Shown here: positions 36,878 through 49,195 of the stretch, piece after piece
Layout: each line of letters starts with the position of its first letter
Position numbering within the stretch: the stretch's first letter is position 1
Origin: Dugong dugon
Taxonomy: Eukaryota; Chordata; Mammalia; Sirenia; Dugongidae
Assembly: GCA_030035585.1 (NCBI GenBank)
Contig: CM057481.1
Coordinates: forward strand, 60,769,128-60,833,127
Direction: 5' to 3'
DNA: 64,000 nucleotides
The notes under the pieces: generated by a model
Seen by the model: only the letters and a program-made list of their open reading frames with translations
What the model was told of the DNA's origin: nothing
Database searches by the model: none
Program-made: the position numbers and the translations under genes

Positions 36878-38690
36878 ACCAGATGAGTTGTGGGATGACA
36901 TCAAGGACATCATACATGAAGAAAGCAAAAAGTCATTAAAAAGACAGGAAAGAAAGAAAAGACCAAAATGGATGTCAGAAGAGACTCTGAAACTTGCTCT
37001 TGAATGTAGAGCAGCTAAAGTGAAAGGAAGAAATAATCACATGAACAAGCCGAATGGAGGATTTCAAAGGGCAGCTCGAGAAAACAAAGTAAAGTATTAA
37101 TGACATGTGAAAGGACCTGGAGTTAGAAAACCAAAAGGGAAGAACACACTCGGCATTTTTCAAGCTGAAAGAATTGAAGAAAAAAATTCAAGCCTTGAGT
37201 TGCAATATTGAAGGATTCCATGGGAAAAACATTGAACGACACAAGAAGCATCAAAAGAAGATGGAAGGAATACACAGAGTCACTGTACCAATAAGAACTG
37301 GTCAATGTTCAACCATTTCAGGAGGTAGCATATGACCAAGAACTGAAGGCATTGAAGGAAGGAGTGCAAGCTGCACTGAAGGCATTGATGAGAAACAAGG
37401 ATCCAGGAATTGATGAAATACCAACTGAGATATTTCAACAAATGGGTGCAACTCTGGAAGTGCTCACTTGTCCATGCCAAGAAATTTGGAAGACAGCTAC
37501 CTGGCCAACTGACTGGAAAAGATCCGTATTTGTGCACATTCCAAAGAAAGGTGATCCAACAGAATGCGGAAATTATCGAACAATGTTATTAATACCACAG
37601 ACAAGTAAAATTTTGATAAAGATAATGCAAAACAACTGCAGTAGTACATTGACGGGGAACTGCCAGAAATTCAAGCCAGATTCAGAAGAGGACGTGGAAC
37701 AAGGGACATCACTGCTGATGTCAGATGGATCATGGTTGAAAGCAGAGAATGCCAGAAAGATGTTTACCTGTGTTGTACTGACTTGCAAAGGCATTCAATT
37801 GTGTGGATCCTAACAAATTATAGATAACGTTGCAAAGAGTGGGAATACCAGAACACTTAATTGTGCTCATGAGGAACCTGTACAGAGACCAAGAGGCAGT
37901 CATTTGAACAGAACAAGGGGATATTGAGTAGTTTAAAATCAGAAAAGGTGTGCGTCAGGGTTGTGTCCTTTCACCATATTTATTCAATCTGTATGCTGAG
38001 CAAATAAGATCAAAGACCACAGCCTTCAGTATGGATTACTTCTCAACATAAAGGAAACAAAAGTCCTCACAACTGGACAAATGTTGTCAAGGATTTCATT
38101 TTTCTTGGATCCACAATCAATGCCCATGGAAGCAGCAGTCAGGAAATCAAATGACATATTGCATTGGACAAATTTGCTGCAAAAGACCTCTTCAAAGTAT
38201 TAAAAAGCGAAGATGTCACTTTAAGGACTAAGATGTGCCTGTCCTAAGCCATGGTATTTTCAATCACCTCACATGCATGCGAAAGCTGGACAATAAATAA
38301 GGAAGACTGAAGAATTGATGCCTGTGAATTACGGTGTTGGTGAGGAACATTAAATATACGATGGACCGCCAGAAGAATGAACAAGTCTGTCTTGGAAGAA
38401 GTATAGCTAGAATCCTCCTTAGAAGTGAGGATGGCGAGATTCATCTACATAATTTGGATGTGTTATCAGGAGCGATCAGTCCCTGCAGAAGGGACTTGGT
38501 AAAGTAGAGAGTTGGCAAAAAGAGGAAGAGCCTCAACGAGATGGACTGACATAGTGGCTGCAACAGTGGGCTCAAACATAGTAACAATTTTGAGGATGAC
38601 ACAGGACTGGGCAGTCTTTTGTTCTGTTGTATGCAGGTTCACTATGAGTTGGAACCGACTTCACAGCAGCTAACAACAACAGAATTGGAG
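36878..38690 (+). pseudogene. RTE-clade LINE reverse transcriptase remnant
   Basis: RTE elements encode an endonuclease-reverse transcriptase used for target-primed reverse transcription. This 5'-truncated copy begins with the pre-RT linker (DDIKDIIHEESKKSLKRQERKKRPKWM in frame, written here only as an excerpt: EESKKSLKRQERKKRPKW) and continues through RT blocks at 37,352-37,810 (NKDPGIDEIP, WPTDWKRSVFVHIPKKGDPTECGNYR) and 'VRQGCVLSPYLFNLYAEQIR' at about 37,950-38,011. Directly afterwards the sequence jumps to 'aagaccacagccttcagt', so the segment expected to hold the catalytic YADD box is missing. The C-terminal region 38,080-38,460 and the 3' end to 'cagcagctaacaacaacag' follow. Multiple stops and frame changes; inactive. 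Confidence 0.85.
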
Positions 38691-38955
38691 ATCAGAATCG
38701 GCATATTTAAAATGGGGAGGATAATATAGGAAAAATACTGTTGGTGAAAGCAGACTGATAGTTGCACCTAACTTCTGACCTCTTCCTGACTTTGATGATC
38801 TAGCATCTTAGACCAGGGCAAATGCTCATTAAGTAGTTAATGACTCAATCAAAAGGCATGCGTTGAGCTGTGGGGCATCCTCTGGGCATGCAGAGAAGAT
38901 AGGGTGGCTTCTTTTGAAACAACTGATAAGTGCTGTAAGAGACAATGCAGCCAAT
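38691..38955. other. Unassigned sequence
   Basis: No recognised feature. Confidence 0.35.
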
Positions 38956-38959
38956 TCCT

Positions 38960-39190
38960 AACTTCTCAGTAATGGTGTTGGAGCCCACCCTTACTCAGAG
39001 CCTACAGTGGGACAGGCATTGTGCTGGATGCTTTAACTAGACCTCTACTGTTTAACAGTCTTCAGTGGTAGGTGTTGTGACTATTTCACAGATAAAGAAA
39101 CCAGGACTCACAGAGGTTGAATAACTTGGTCAAGTTCACAGGTTCCAGCTTGGTCTGCTGGCTCCAAAGCAGAATCCCAGTGCCACGGAG
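38960..39190 (-). mobile_element. MIR SINE, antisense
   Basis: Antisense MIR layout: 'gggacaggcattgtgctgga', 'agataaagaaaccaggactc', 'acagaggttgaataacttgg'. Confidence 0.7.
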
Positions 39191-39626
39191 CTGAAGGGGA
39201 AGCACAGCCAGGCTGACTGGCCCCTTGGGAAATGTCTGGCCATGACCCTGTGTGCCTTGTGCTGCTCGGTGACCACAGTGGACCTCCCGGTACATGCTCC
39301 CTCCCACTCTCCCAGAGGACCATTTCAAACTTTCTCCTCCCTCCTCACTCTCTCTACCTCATTCTCACCTGAAGACCTGCTTGCCATTTCTTGGACAAAA
39401 GGAACAGTCGGAAGAGAACTCTCACATGGTCCCACCCTACCAGTGTTTAAACCACCCCCCACCCGCCAGCAGCAACACCCACACACCCTGCTGTCTAGCC
39501 TATTGTCACAAACCATCCACTCTGCCATGAAAGACAGCCCCTCCTCCTTCCACTAGAGCGCATCTTTCCCTGCTGTTCAACAATTATTCCTTCTGTCTTG
39601 CTCCATCCATTTTTCTTTCTCAAGTG
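39191..39626. other. CT-rich sequence, possibly L2 coding remnant
   Basis: Pyrimidine-rich, with 'ctcctccctcctcactctct' and similar strings that could come from an L2 ORF2 but are too degenerate to place. The open frames 39,242-39,556 and 39,294-39,530 are overlapping frames of this low-complexity stretch. Confidence 0.3.
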
Positions 39627-39820
39627 CAGTGGTTCTTAATCTTGGCTGCACAAGGGAATCACCTGGGGAGCTTTAAAAAGTACTGATGCCTGCCCCCCCC
39701 CCCCCCACCCTCCACAGGAGATTCTGATTTAATTGGCCTGGAGTTCGACCTGGGCATTAGGACACGCTGAACTCCAACAGGGTTCTGATGTGGAGCCATG
39801 CCAGAATCGCTGCTGTAACC
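39627..39820 (+). mobile_element. MER5-like hAT-Charlie non-autonomous element
   Basis: Starts CAGTGGTTCTTAATCTTGGC, then 'gggaatcacctggggagctt', 'taaaaagtactgatgcctg', a C-run, and 'gagattctgatttaattggc', the standard MER5 pattern. The right end is diverged. Confidence 0.75.
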
Positions 39821-40219
39821 GGCTGTTCCCGGCAGTGATCAGCACGCCAACTCGATGCTCTTCGCCCGTCTTAAAACACCCCTTCTTGGCGCCACCCCAT
39901 CTCCAGCTACTGCTGCATTTCTCTGCTCTCCCTTAGGACAAAGCTCACACAGGGCTGCCTAGCCTCACCATCTCTAATTTCCTCTCCCACTCTCTCTGGT
40001 CCCATTTCCGGTCAGGACCCTGCCTCCTTACTACCCCGCCCAGGGCTCGGTTCTCAGGGATCACCCCACCCGCCCACCAGCAGCTTGGGTCAGTTGACCT
40101 CTCCCTCTTTCACACATGCTCTTTGCTTGGCTTCCTGGCCACAGCCCCAAGCTGGGCCCTCTGGCCCGCTAGCTGATTTTCCACTCTCCTCTGCTGGCCT
40201 ACCCCCTCTTCTAAACTAA

Positions 40220-40918
40220 TGTTGGAGGCTTCGGGGCACCATCCTTGGACCCCTTCTCTATTCACACAACTCCCTTGGTGAGCTGGTACAGTCTGTGGTT
40301 TTGTAAATCATCTTTTCACTGAGGACTCCCCAAAATCACATCTCTCTTCTGGGCCTCTTTCCACACCCCCAGAGTCCCATATCCAAACACCGAGCTGACC
40401 CGTTATGGGGCTGTGTCAGGGACACCTCACACTTAGCAGGCCCCACACTGAAGTGCTGGCCTCCTGCCTCCTCCTCAGAGCTGTTCTTCCCCAGCCTCCC
40501 CTCCCCTTCGTGTCCTCACCAGCCTTTGCCTTACTCAAGCCCAAACCCAAGCTGTCCCTCAGTGTTGTCTTCCTTTGCACCCACTTCCAGGCATCCTACC
40601 ACCAGAACATATCCAGACTTCCTTCTCGCACCTACCTTGGGCCACTTGGTCCAAACTGCCATCACCTAACACCTGGTAGCCGGCTTCTATCTCTACCCTC
40701 ACCCATAGAGTCTATTTTCAACCCTCTGCCAAAACCCCCTTCTATATACTGTATGATTTATCTCTATATTGTGTTTACCGTCTGCTCCTATGTGAGATTT
40801 TAAGGCCCTTGAGGGCAGAGATTTTTGTCTATTTTGTTCAGTGCTGTATGTCAGGAGTCTAACATAGTGCCAGACTCCTAGTGGGTGGTCTATAAATGTT
40901 TGTTGAATGGATGAATTT
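40220..40918 (+). mobile_element. LINE-2 3' region
   Basis: The last 120 bp are a clear L2 3' end: 'aaggcccttgagggcagaga', 'taacatagtgccagactcct' and 'aaatgtttgttgaatggatg'. Upstream 40,220-40,680 keeps traces of L2 ORF2, including the 'gaggactccccaaaatcaca' and 'ggacacctcacacttagc' areas. L2 is extinct in placental mammals. Confidence 0.72.
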
Positions 40919-41960
40919 GGTGCAGACCAAGAGCTAAAGGGGATTGTGAAGGAAAGAAGGAAGCATGCATTAAGTTCCACAGCTGTTATTACTGATACCC
41001 AGTTCCCAAGGGCTTCAGGAGGAGACTCGAGCCCAGCCTTGAAGGAAAGGTTGTAAATAATTACACAACAGCAACAACAAAATAATAACAGTAGTTGAGA
41101 GAAACTATCAGACTTGTGAAAACTTAGGCACTATTTCTCCAGAGCTCTGCTGTCAGGTAGAGTGAGGGGAAAACTCTGGAGAAGTCTAGCCCGAGGCAGG
41201 GACAGAAAGTTGGGATGTGAGATGGGAATGTTAGTGCACTGGAGTTGGAATCACGCTCAGTGGGCAGGGTGGTGGCCCCTGGGATGTCTGAGCACTGCAG
41301 ACCCCTGGAAAAAGCCACCTCTGGTGAGCAGATTCTCCTCATTGCTTTCTGGGCTCCAATCAAGATGGTAGTGATTCTTGTTGAGGGTACGAATCTTATC
41401 AGCCTGAAGTGCTTTCTCATGGATATATGGATCTTTAAGAAAAATCTTTTGCAGGGGAAGAAATGAGATTTACAAATCAATAATCAATGATTGGGCAGTT
41501 ATCCTCACTTCCAGTCAAGCCTGGTAATTATGCATGACAAAGACAGCTGCTCGATTCCAGACTAAGTGGACTTTGTCTTAAGAACATCAGATGAAGACAT
41601 GCTGTATGCATTTTTCAACATCGGCCTGAAATATTGGAACCATAAACTTTGATTCCCAGATCCCAAGTAGAAATCATGGATTCATCTTCAGGAAAGCAAG
41701 GGCATGGGGGCACATTCACTGTGCTCAGAAATCTCCCTGAAACTCTGCTTTGATTCTGTCACTGCACTGCTTCCACACTTCTGTCTGCTTTCTCTGTTCC
41801 CTCCCGTCAGCACTACCCTTGCCTTTGCCAAGTTCTTTTACTTGTAATTTTCTAAATTCACTGGGAAGGAGAACAGTATATAGGCAAATAAACAGAGGAA
41901 TGAAATAATGTAGAGAATGTTCTGGAAATTGCACCAAGTTTGGTTTGGACTGGAGCAAAC
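40919..41960. other. Unassigned sequence
   Basis: No gene; a short AAC-rich patch lies at 41,055-41,090. Open frames here (41,124-41,480 minus; 41,725-42,087 minus) show no domain. Confidence 0.4.
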
Positions 41961-41964
41961 GGAG

Positions 41965-42092
41965 GCAGCCGGAATGGCTGAGGAGCAAGGACATTGGGTT
42001 GGCCCTAGTGCTGCCACTTACCAGTTGACGTTTTGGGCAGGTTCCTGAACCATATGATCTTGGTTTCCTCATCTGTATAATAAGCAATGTTA
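41965..42092 (+). mobile_element. MIR SINE fragment
   Basis: 'agtgctgccacttaccagtt', 'gggcaggttcctgaaccata' and 'ggtttcctcatctgtataat' follow the MIR core in sense orientation. Confidence 0.65.
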
Positions 42093-42436
42093 TTGTTGTT
42101 AGCTGCCATCACATCAGCCCCCTGACTCATGGCAGACCCAGGCACAACAGATCGAAATGCTGCTCAGTCCTGCACCATCCCCATGATTGGTTGCAGATCA
42201 AGCCATTGTGATTTATAGGTTTTTCATTGGCATTTGCTGGAAGTAGATTGCCAGGCCTTGCTTCCTAGTCTGTCTTAGTTGGAAAGCTCTGCTGATGCTT
42301 GTTCAGCATCATAGCAACACGTAAGCCTCCACTGACAGATGGGTGGTGGCTGCTCCTGAGGTGCACTGGTGAGGAATCAAACCCAAGTCTCCCACATGAA
42401 AGGTGAGAGTTCTACCACTGAACCACCACTGTTCCC
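42093..42436 (-). mobile_element. tRNA-Gly-headed SINE with RTE-like tail, antisense
   Basis: On the minus strand: head 'gtggtggttcagtggtagaa' with box-B 'gggtttgattcc' (tRNA-Gly-like), body 'tcagtggaggcttacgtgtt', 'gctatgatgctgaacaagc', 'aggcctggcaatctacttcc', and an RTE-type 3' end 'ggatggtgcaggactgagca' to 'gcagctaacaacaa'. Same family as 55,010-55,302. Confidence 0.82.
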
Positions 42437-42439
42437 TTA

Positions 42440-42680
42440 TAATAATAATAATAAATGCTTACTGTGTGTCAGATACTGTTTTAAGAGCTTTTCATATATT
42501 ACCTCATTTAATCCTTACAACAACCCTATGAAGTTGGTGTATCATTAATCTCATTTTACAGATGACAAAACAAGGCACAGAGAGGTAAAGTAACTTGCTC
42601 AAATGCCACCCAGTTAGGAAGTGGCAGAGCTGGGATTTAAACCAAGCTCTTAACCACTCTATTGTAATATTCTTCCTGCA
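42440..42680 (-). mobile_element. MIR SINE, antisense, near full length
   Basis: Clear antisense MIR: an ATA-rich end, 'taatccttacaacaacccta', 'tctcattttacagatgacaa', 'gcacagagaggtaaagtaac', 'aggaagtggcagagctggga'. Confidence 0.85.
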
Positions 42681-44355
42681 GCTGAACAAAGAAGAGAAAG
42701 GCTTTTGGGACTATGGAATGTCGGGAACCTTGGCAAAAGAATTGACTGATATCCAGAGGAAAACAAGGACTTGGCTTGGCTTCCAACTTAGCTGTTAAGC
42801 TTCCGAGAAAAGAAGAATTTAAATGATCTGCATATTCATCAATATGACTTCTTTACAAGGGAGAAATCCCGTAAGTCTCTTCAAAGCCTACGGCACAACT
42901 CCCTATGCCAAATGCACATCTAAAGCCTGCCGGTTCACCAGGCCAAACAACAGGTCTTGTCAAGCCTAGAAGAGTCAGAACTGGCTTACCAACAGCCTAT
43001 TCTCAATCTTCTAGTGTGGAGGTGTCAGGTAAGTCTGGAGGGGAGAGGTCTTAGCGTTAGGAGTCAAAAACGATCACATACACAACACACATACACCAAA
43101 GGATGGTTCATTGGGAAAGCTAACTGCCTAAGTCAGGGACCTACAATGAGAAGTTGGTCCCTAGGCTGGAAAGCAAAAGTGTGCTCTCATCAGTGACATA
43201 TGGTTGTGGAAACCGTATGTAGTAGTTGGGTCCACTCTATTTCATCCAGAGGGAGTTTAATGTAGGGAATTTGTTACAAGGATGACTAAAATGATGGGAA
43301 GCCAAACAGAGGGTGATGGTGAGGCAACCCAGAGCTTGACAACAGTAGGAAGCTGCCACCGGTTACATAATTTGCGGGATCTAGCACAAAATGAAAATGG
43401 GGGAAACTTTTAAAAATTATTAAGAATTTCAAGACATCCAGAGCAGAACATTAAACCATGCACAGGGCCCTGTGTGACTAGTGGGTCACACCCATGAAAC
43501 CAGCTGTGGCTGCTACCACTCTTGGGGCTAGAGATACAGTGATAGGAGCAGTGGTTTGAGGTGGTTTTACCCAAAAACCAGGGCACCAGTCTAAAGCTGG
43601 GGCCATCAAAAGAGGGCTGTTCAGTGGAACTGGAGCTAAGGGGGCATTCCAGTTTTTCCAGGGACACTGCAGGAAGCAGAGAAAGAGGGGGAGAAATACT
43701 CCAGTTTTCCCTTTCCTCCTGCTGTTTACTCTTCTACCAGTGCCTCCATTGGCCCAGCCTACCCAGAAGCTAGAGCACAAAAGAGCCTGGGAAATGTGGT
43801 TCCCTCAACTAGAGCAGGGGAAAGGCAAGGATAGACCGGAGAGCAAGATAGAGGTTGAAGAGGACACCATTGATCCCATCTGGAATAGTCCTGGGTTACC
43901 TGTGATAATCTGATTTCAGATATTCAGTCCTATTGCCCTCATTAACTATGGAAATTTCCTGGAATTCAAATAGTTCAGCGTTGGTTCTATATCTCCAAGG
44001 TTGTCTGCCATACCTACACATGAAACAAAAAATTGTTTTTCAGACGATGCATCCAGAGGAATAACACGGTTTTGTGAGAGCAGAGCTGAGCTGGGAGCAC
44101 AGGCTGGGGCACTGGTGATGCTGAGCCTCTGCATTTGACTGGGGGTGGAGCAAGAATAGTAAAACAATGCTACCCACTAACTACCTTCTTTGCCTTTGCA
44201 CTGCTTCCTCTGCACTTTTTTTTTTTTTTTAAATCAGAGTCCTAACCACCATGTCAACATATTATCTTAAAACGTTGAAAAGCGGGCAGTTGTGGTGACT
44301 ATGTTCGGGGGCAGCTACTCCCTCTACTCTTCCTCCTCTAATCTGCCTCCACATA
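42681..44355. other. Unassigned sequence
   Basis: Mixed-composition DNA with no gene. Open frames at 43,410-43,667 and 43,478-43,780 (minus) overlap in different frames and have no domain. A T-run is at 44,218-44,230. Confidence 0.4.
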
Positions 44356-44359
44356 TCTC

Positions 44360-44515
44360 TTTTTTTTTTTTTTAATCTTGAAACAATCTTCAAACTTACA
44401 GAAAAGTTGCAAGTACTGTGCAAATAACTTGTTTTCTCACTGAACCATTTGAGAGTAAATTCAATGTGGAAATATTTGGATTCCCAGGAAATTTCAATAG
44501 TATTTATACTCATAC
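44360..44515 (-). mobile_element. Old LINE-1-like fragment, antisense
   Basis: 'cttcaaacttacagaaaagt' and 'actgaaccatttgagagtaa' are recurrent in old mammalian LINE fragments. Probably belongs with 45,466-45,930. Family uncertain. Confidence 0.45.
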
Positions 44516-44520
44516 ATTTA

Positions 44521-45043
44521 ATTTTATTGTGCTTTAGGCAAAAGTTTACAGCTCAAGTTAATTTCTCATTAAAAAATTTATACACATATTATTTTGTGAC
44601 ATTGGTTGCAATCCCCACAATGTGACAGCACACTCCCCATTTCCACCCCTGGTTCCCTGTGTACATTCATCTAGTTCCTGTCCCTTCCTGCCTTCTTGTC
44701 TTGCTTTTGGGCAGGAGTTGTCCATTTGGTCTCATATGTTTGATTGAACTAACAAGCACATTCCTCATCTGTGTTATTTTTTGCTTTATAGGACTGTCTA
44801 ATCTTTGTCTGTAAAGTGGGCTTATGGAATAGTTTCACTTCTGAGTTAACAGAGTGTTCTGGGGCCAAGTATTTGATGCTCTGTGCTTGTCATTGCATCT
44901 GACCAGGTGGTACATAATTTTGATTTATCCCATTTCTGATGATGTTCAGTTTGATGACTTTGTGAAAGTGGTGTCCAGGCTTCTCCAACTGTGCATTTGT
45001 TCATTTATCTTTTGTTATGAATCCTTATTTTGTGGAGAATCTT
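44521..45043 (-). mobile_element. LINE-1 3' UTR, antisense
   Basis: The start 'ttttattgtgctttaggcaa' and 'tttctcattaaaaaatttat' is a diverged complement of the L1 tail module; 'ggactgtctaatctttgtct' parallels 34,865. Interrupted on its right by an LTR at 45,044. Confidence 0.7.
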
Positions 45044-45465
45044 TGTCTTAGTTTCCTTGTACCGCTGTAACAGAAATGCCACAAGTAAGAGGCTTTAAAG
45101 AACAGAAATTTATTTTCTCACAGTTCAAGAGGCTAGAAGTCTGAATTCAGAGTACCAGCTCTAGGGAAAGGTTCTTGTCTATTTCAGCTTGTAGTAGCTG
45201 TCCTTGGAGCCCGTGGGCTTATGGATTTATCTGCCTCTGTCATCATCAGGTGGAGTCTATCTTCCCTCATTTGTGCGCACTTGTCGCTGTGTCTAATCTG
45301 CTCTTTTCATAATTCAGATGTGATTAGTTTTAGGACACACTCTACACTGATATGGCCTCATTAACATAACAAAGAAAACCCTATTCCCAAATAGGATTAT
45401 ATCTACAGGTATAATAGTCAGGATTCTAATACATATTTTGGGGGGACACAATTCAATCCACAGCA
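45044..45465 (-). mobile_element. Solo LTR, antisense
   Basis: About 422 bp from TGTCTTAGTTTCC to ...CAATCCACAGCA. On the minus strand it starts TGCTGTGGATTGAATTGTGT. Candidate 5-bp duplication ATCTT/TTCTT (45,039-45,043; 45,466-45,470; 4 of 5). Same family as 50,015-50,600. Confidence 0.75.
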
Positions 45466-45930
45466 TTCTTTCAAACTATGTAAATATCTGTTCCTCATCA
45501 AGCTTTCAACTTATCTATGTAAATCAGTACGGGCTCATGTTTTTCTATTTTATTCAGTGGAATATAATCCATAACTATCCTTATTCATTTGGATGCTCAA
45601 ATTGTCCCAGATTTAGCCTGTGGGATTGCCTTCAATCTGACTCCCATGTCCTTTGGCTTGTCTCTAGCATTTTTTGAGCACTCCTTTACTTTCAGGCACA
45701 AAAAGATATTCCAGGTTCATCTTGTGTTTTTCCTGCCCTAACCCTAGAACAGCCATTTCTCCAAGGATCTCAGGTTTGTTTTGGTGGAAAATGGTATTTA
45801 GAAACCAAGATCTGGATATCAGTTGTGCTCAGTGCTATTGGGGTGTCACTCCTGCCCACCTTTTTTGGGCTTTGACACCCTGCTATAGACTACCTACAAT
45901 GGAATTGTTTGGACTGAATTGGTGTATATG
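45466..45930 (-). mobile_element. Old LINE-1-like fragment, antisense
   Basis: 'ttggatgctcaaattgtccc', 'agcactcctttactttcagg', 'cagccatttctccaaggatc' and 'tatttagaaaccaagatctg' form a widely repeated mammalian interspersed sequence, read here in antisense. L1 assignment is from memory. Confidence 0.55.
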
Positions 45931-47815
45931 AGTTTTCAGTGTAAAATTCTTCCAACTTGGCTGTATGTTTGAAATGTTTCATAATAAAATGTTGGAGTGA
46001 GGGTCAGTCCTTAGAGATACTGCTACCTCACCGTGGTGGCTGCAAATTCATAATATCTGCACGACCTCTACCAAGTTGTAGGTTCCTGTCTTTCTTTATT
46101 TATATGAACAGGGATCCCTTTGGTGGAAATTTCAGTGGTTCACTCTCTAAGTTACCTTCTTTCAGTGCTCATTCCTTCCTCTCACAGTCCACTCCAAATG
46201 CTACTTTCATTTCCCAACTTGCCATTATTTACCACCTTCTCACTCTGTCCCTCAATGATCTCCCTTCTAACCATCCAAGAAATCAACTATATTCTCCGTA
46301 TTCTCCAGCTAACAGAAAAGGAAAAATATGGCAGGGCAGGGGGAGAACTAGCATTTGTCAGGCATCAGTTTTGTGCTGAGCATTTTGTTGGTTCTTCACC
46401 AACTCAATAAAGAAAGAACTTGGTCAATGTCAATCCCCTCTTGAACCAAGAAAAGTTTATGGCTGTGGAACTCCCAGCCTGGTCACTGGCCTTGCTTGGA
46501 TCATGGCCCAGGAGTGTCTGGAAGGCCACAGAACACAGTGGGAGCACTGGAACACCAGCTGTGCCAGCAGAAGTGAATATTTTAAGGGAGAGGACTGCAG
46601 TGAATGTACTCAGCGGAAGACCACGAGCCAATGTGGCCACAACCACAAACTAGCACATCTCAGGATTTGCATGTGGAAAAAGTGAAAGATTAGTAACTGA
46701 CATCCTCCAGGAATTCTTAAGGATCAAATGCATTTACAACTCAAATATTTAATATTTGATGTGCAGTATTTCCTTGGTTTCAAGATACACATTTTCATAC
46801 TTTTGATATCAATATGTACATTTAATATAATCATTTTCTGCCCGTAAAAGCTGCTGCTATATTGATGGTAGTTCTTATAGTTGGTGACATCTAATAATTG
46901 AGAACTCATATACATATTATTTACTATTTTCTCATATCTAAATGTATCAATCTAATGTAATCATTGTGTTGAAAGTGAAAAGATCCCTAGGGTGTAGCAG
47001 AAGAACAATTTCATTCCTTCTCATCATTTCAAAGCCATTTGGTAAGCCAGTTCTTTTTTACCCCCAATGAAAACTCGGGCAGTCCCATAGCTTTTCAGGT
47101 GACTATTGGATCATCACCATCCTCCTCCTCCTCCTCCTAATTATCAGAGTCACAAGAACAGCCTCATTTCAATAACTAAAGTGTTCAGTCCCATGAAATA
47201 GTCACACTTTGGAAATCATTCAGAATGAAGTCTTTGCCCAGCCCAGAATGCATCAGGTCAAAGCCTGTTGTAAGAGACGGAGGTGCTCAGCTTCTCCTCT
47301 GTTTCCCTGCTTTGTGTTTCTCCCCCTCCCCTTAGCTCACTAGCTCTGGTTTCTGACCTCTCCAAGGTCAGAGCAGGGGGTGAGGGAAGAAAGGGGTTTT
47401 ATCTTGGTTTCCCTGCCTGGAAACACACTCTGAGATTTGCATGTAGCAAGATTATTGGGAAGTGCTCTTGGGGATAACACCTGTAAGGGGTTGAGGGAAG
47501 CAAGACTGGGCAGAAGAAGTTGGACTGAGATACACTTGCAACAGTGACTGCAATCCTATGAGATGCTTGGGAGCTGGGATGACACTTCAGAGTTGTCCAA
47601 ATTGAGGCTTGGGGACTGGGTCTCTATACCCCCACATATATCAGTCAGTGGACACAGCTGCTCTGGAGAATGTGCATGACCTCAGGTGAGGCTGCTTTCT
47701 TTGGCTGAGGGCAATTTCCAGAAAACAACTCAGATGAGAGTTCACAGCAGGTAATATTCCCGGAAGTTGTGGGAATGGGCAGCTTGGTCATAAAGGGAGT
47801 GCACCATAGTGTCCA
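45931..47815. other. Unassigned sequence
   Basis: No gene recognised. A short CCT microsatellite is at about 47,120-47,140. AT-rich at 46,720-46,960. The 140-codon frame at 45,957-46,379 has no domain. Confidence 0.4.
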
Positions 47816-48296
47816 TTTCTTAGTCATCTAGTGCTGCTGTAACAGAAATACCACAAGTGGATGGTTTTAACAAAGAGAAGTTTATTTCCTCACAGTCAAA
47901 GTAGGCTAAAAGTCCAAATTCAGGGTGTCAGCTCCAGGGGAAGTCTTTCTCTCTCTGTCGGCCTTCTCATCAATGTTCCCCCGGACTAGGAGCTTCTTGG
48001 CGCAGGGACCCCTGTCCAAAGGACACGCTCTGCTCCTGGTGCTGCTTTGTTGATGTTATGAGGTCCCCCTGTCTCACTGCTCACTTCTGTCTTTATATCT
48101 CAAGAGATTGCCTCAGGACACAATCCAGTCCTGTAGATCCAGTCCTGCCTTACTAACACAACTGCCACCCATCCTCCTTCATTAACATCGTAGAGGCAGG
48201 TTTACAACATACAGGAAAATCACACGGTACCAGGAATCATGACCTAGCCAAATTGATACACACATTTTTTGGGGCGACACAAGTCAAGCCATGACA
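47816..48296 (-). mobile_element. Solo LTR, same family as 14,224-14,748
   Basis: 481 bp; read on the minus strand it starts TGTCATGGCTTGACTTGTGT and contains 'ggcaatctcttgagatataa', 'gagcagagcgtgtcctttgg' and 'tgctgctg' counterparts of the plus-strand copy. Flanked by a perfect 5-bp duplication GTCCA (47,811-47,815; 48,297-48,301). Confidence 0.87.
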
Positions 48297-48301
48297 GTCC
48301 A

Positions 48302-49005
48302 CCCCAATAGGTAAAAAGCAGGAACAATTTTACTTGGTTGGCATTGTCCCAATGTGGCATTGATTCATTGCTGCTCTCCAGGCACAGTGAATGTGCAACG
48401 TTGACTTTCTATTGTGGAACAGCTTTGAGGGTTGTGGGGACACTGCCAATGGGAGTGTCCAATTGCACTCCTGGTAATGTGATCGCGAGCTGACTTTTTG
48501 GGGTCCCCCAGCTGCTTCCCCAAGTGTCACGCCCCCTCGGCCCTCTCACATCCCAAAGGATAAACATCAAGCTCTGAGTGATGTTCTCAAAGCCCCTCTC
48601 ATAAGGTTTGAGATGAGGGGGAATCATCCTCCCCTCTTTCGTGGTGGAATAGGGTAGGGGGAGAAATTTCAACACTCCAACAACTTTCACCACGGGAATT
48701 TTCTCGCAGCCTTTTCAATCTCAATTCTTTCATAGGCTAAAGATGATTTTGAGCTAAAACTTTATTTTGGCCATCTCCTTGCAACCTAGAGCGTCACTTT
48801 GTGATGCCACCAATTATTTAATTCTCAGTCTTTTGGGATGTCACCAATATTTTGTTCTCAGCCTAAAAGATTTCAGTTTAAGTCAAGAGAGAAAGAGTCT
48901 CATTTTAACATTCTGATTCATCAGCTTGTAGGAAAAGTACTTGCCCACTATTCCATAGAGAACTGCTGGGAAAGGAAATATGGCATGTTATCAGTTACCT
49001 GGGAG
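48302..49005. other. Unassigned sequence, possibly repeat-derived
   Basis: 'ggtggaatagggtaggggga' and nearby purine-rich antisense strings are repeat-like but not assigned. No gene. Confidence 0.35.
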
Positions 49006-49009
49006 AATT

Positions 49010-49195
49010 CATAAATATTTCCAGAGAGCTGTGCTTCATATATGTGATCTCATTATATTTTTAAAACTGTCCTGGAAAGTAGGTATTATTGTTGCCACTT
49101 AATAGATGAGAAAACAGGCTCTGAAAGGTTAATTTTCCCAAAGTCATGTGTCAGTGTCAGAGCTGGAGTCTAACCAGAGCTCATCCATGTCTTTG
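49010..49195 (-). mobile_element. MIR SINE, antisense
   Basis: 'gtgatctcattatattttta', 'taatagatgagaaaacaggc', 'gtgtcagagctggagtctaa'. Confidence 0.6.
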
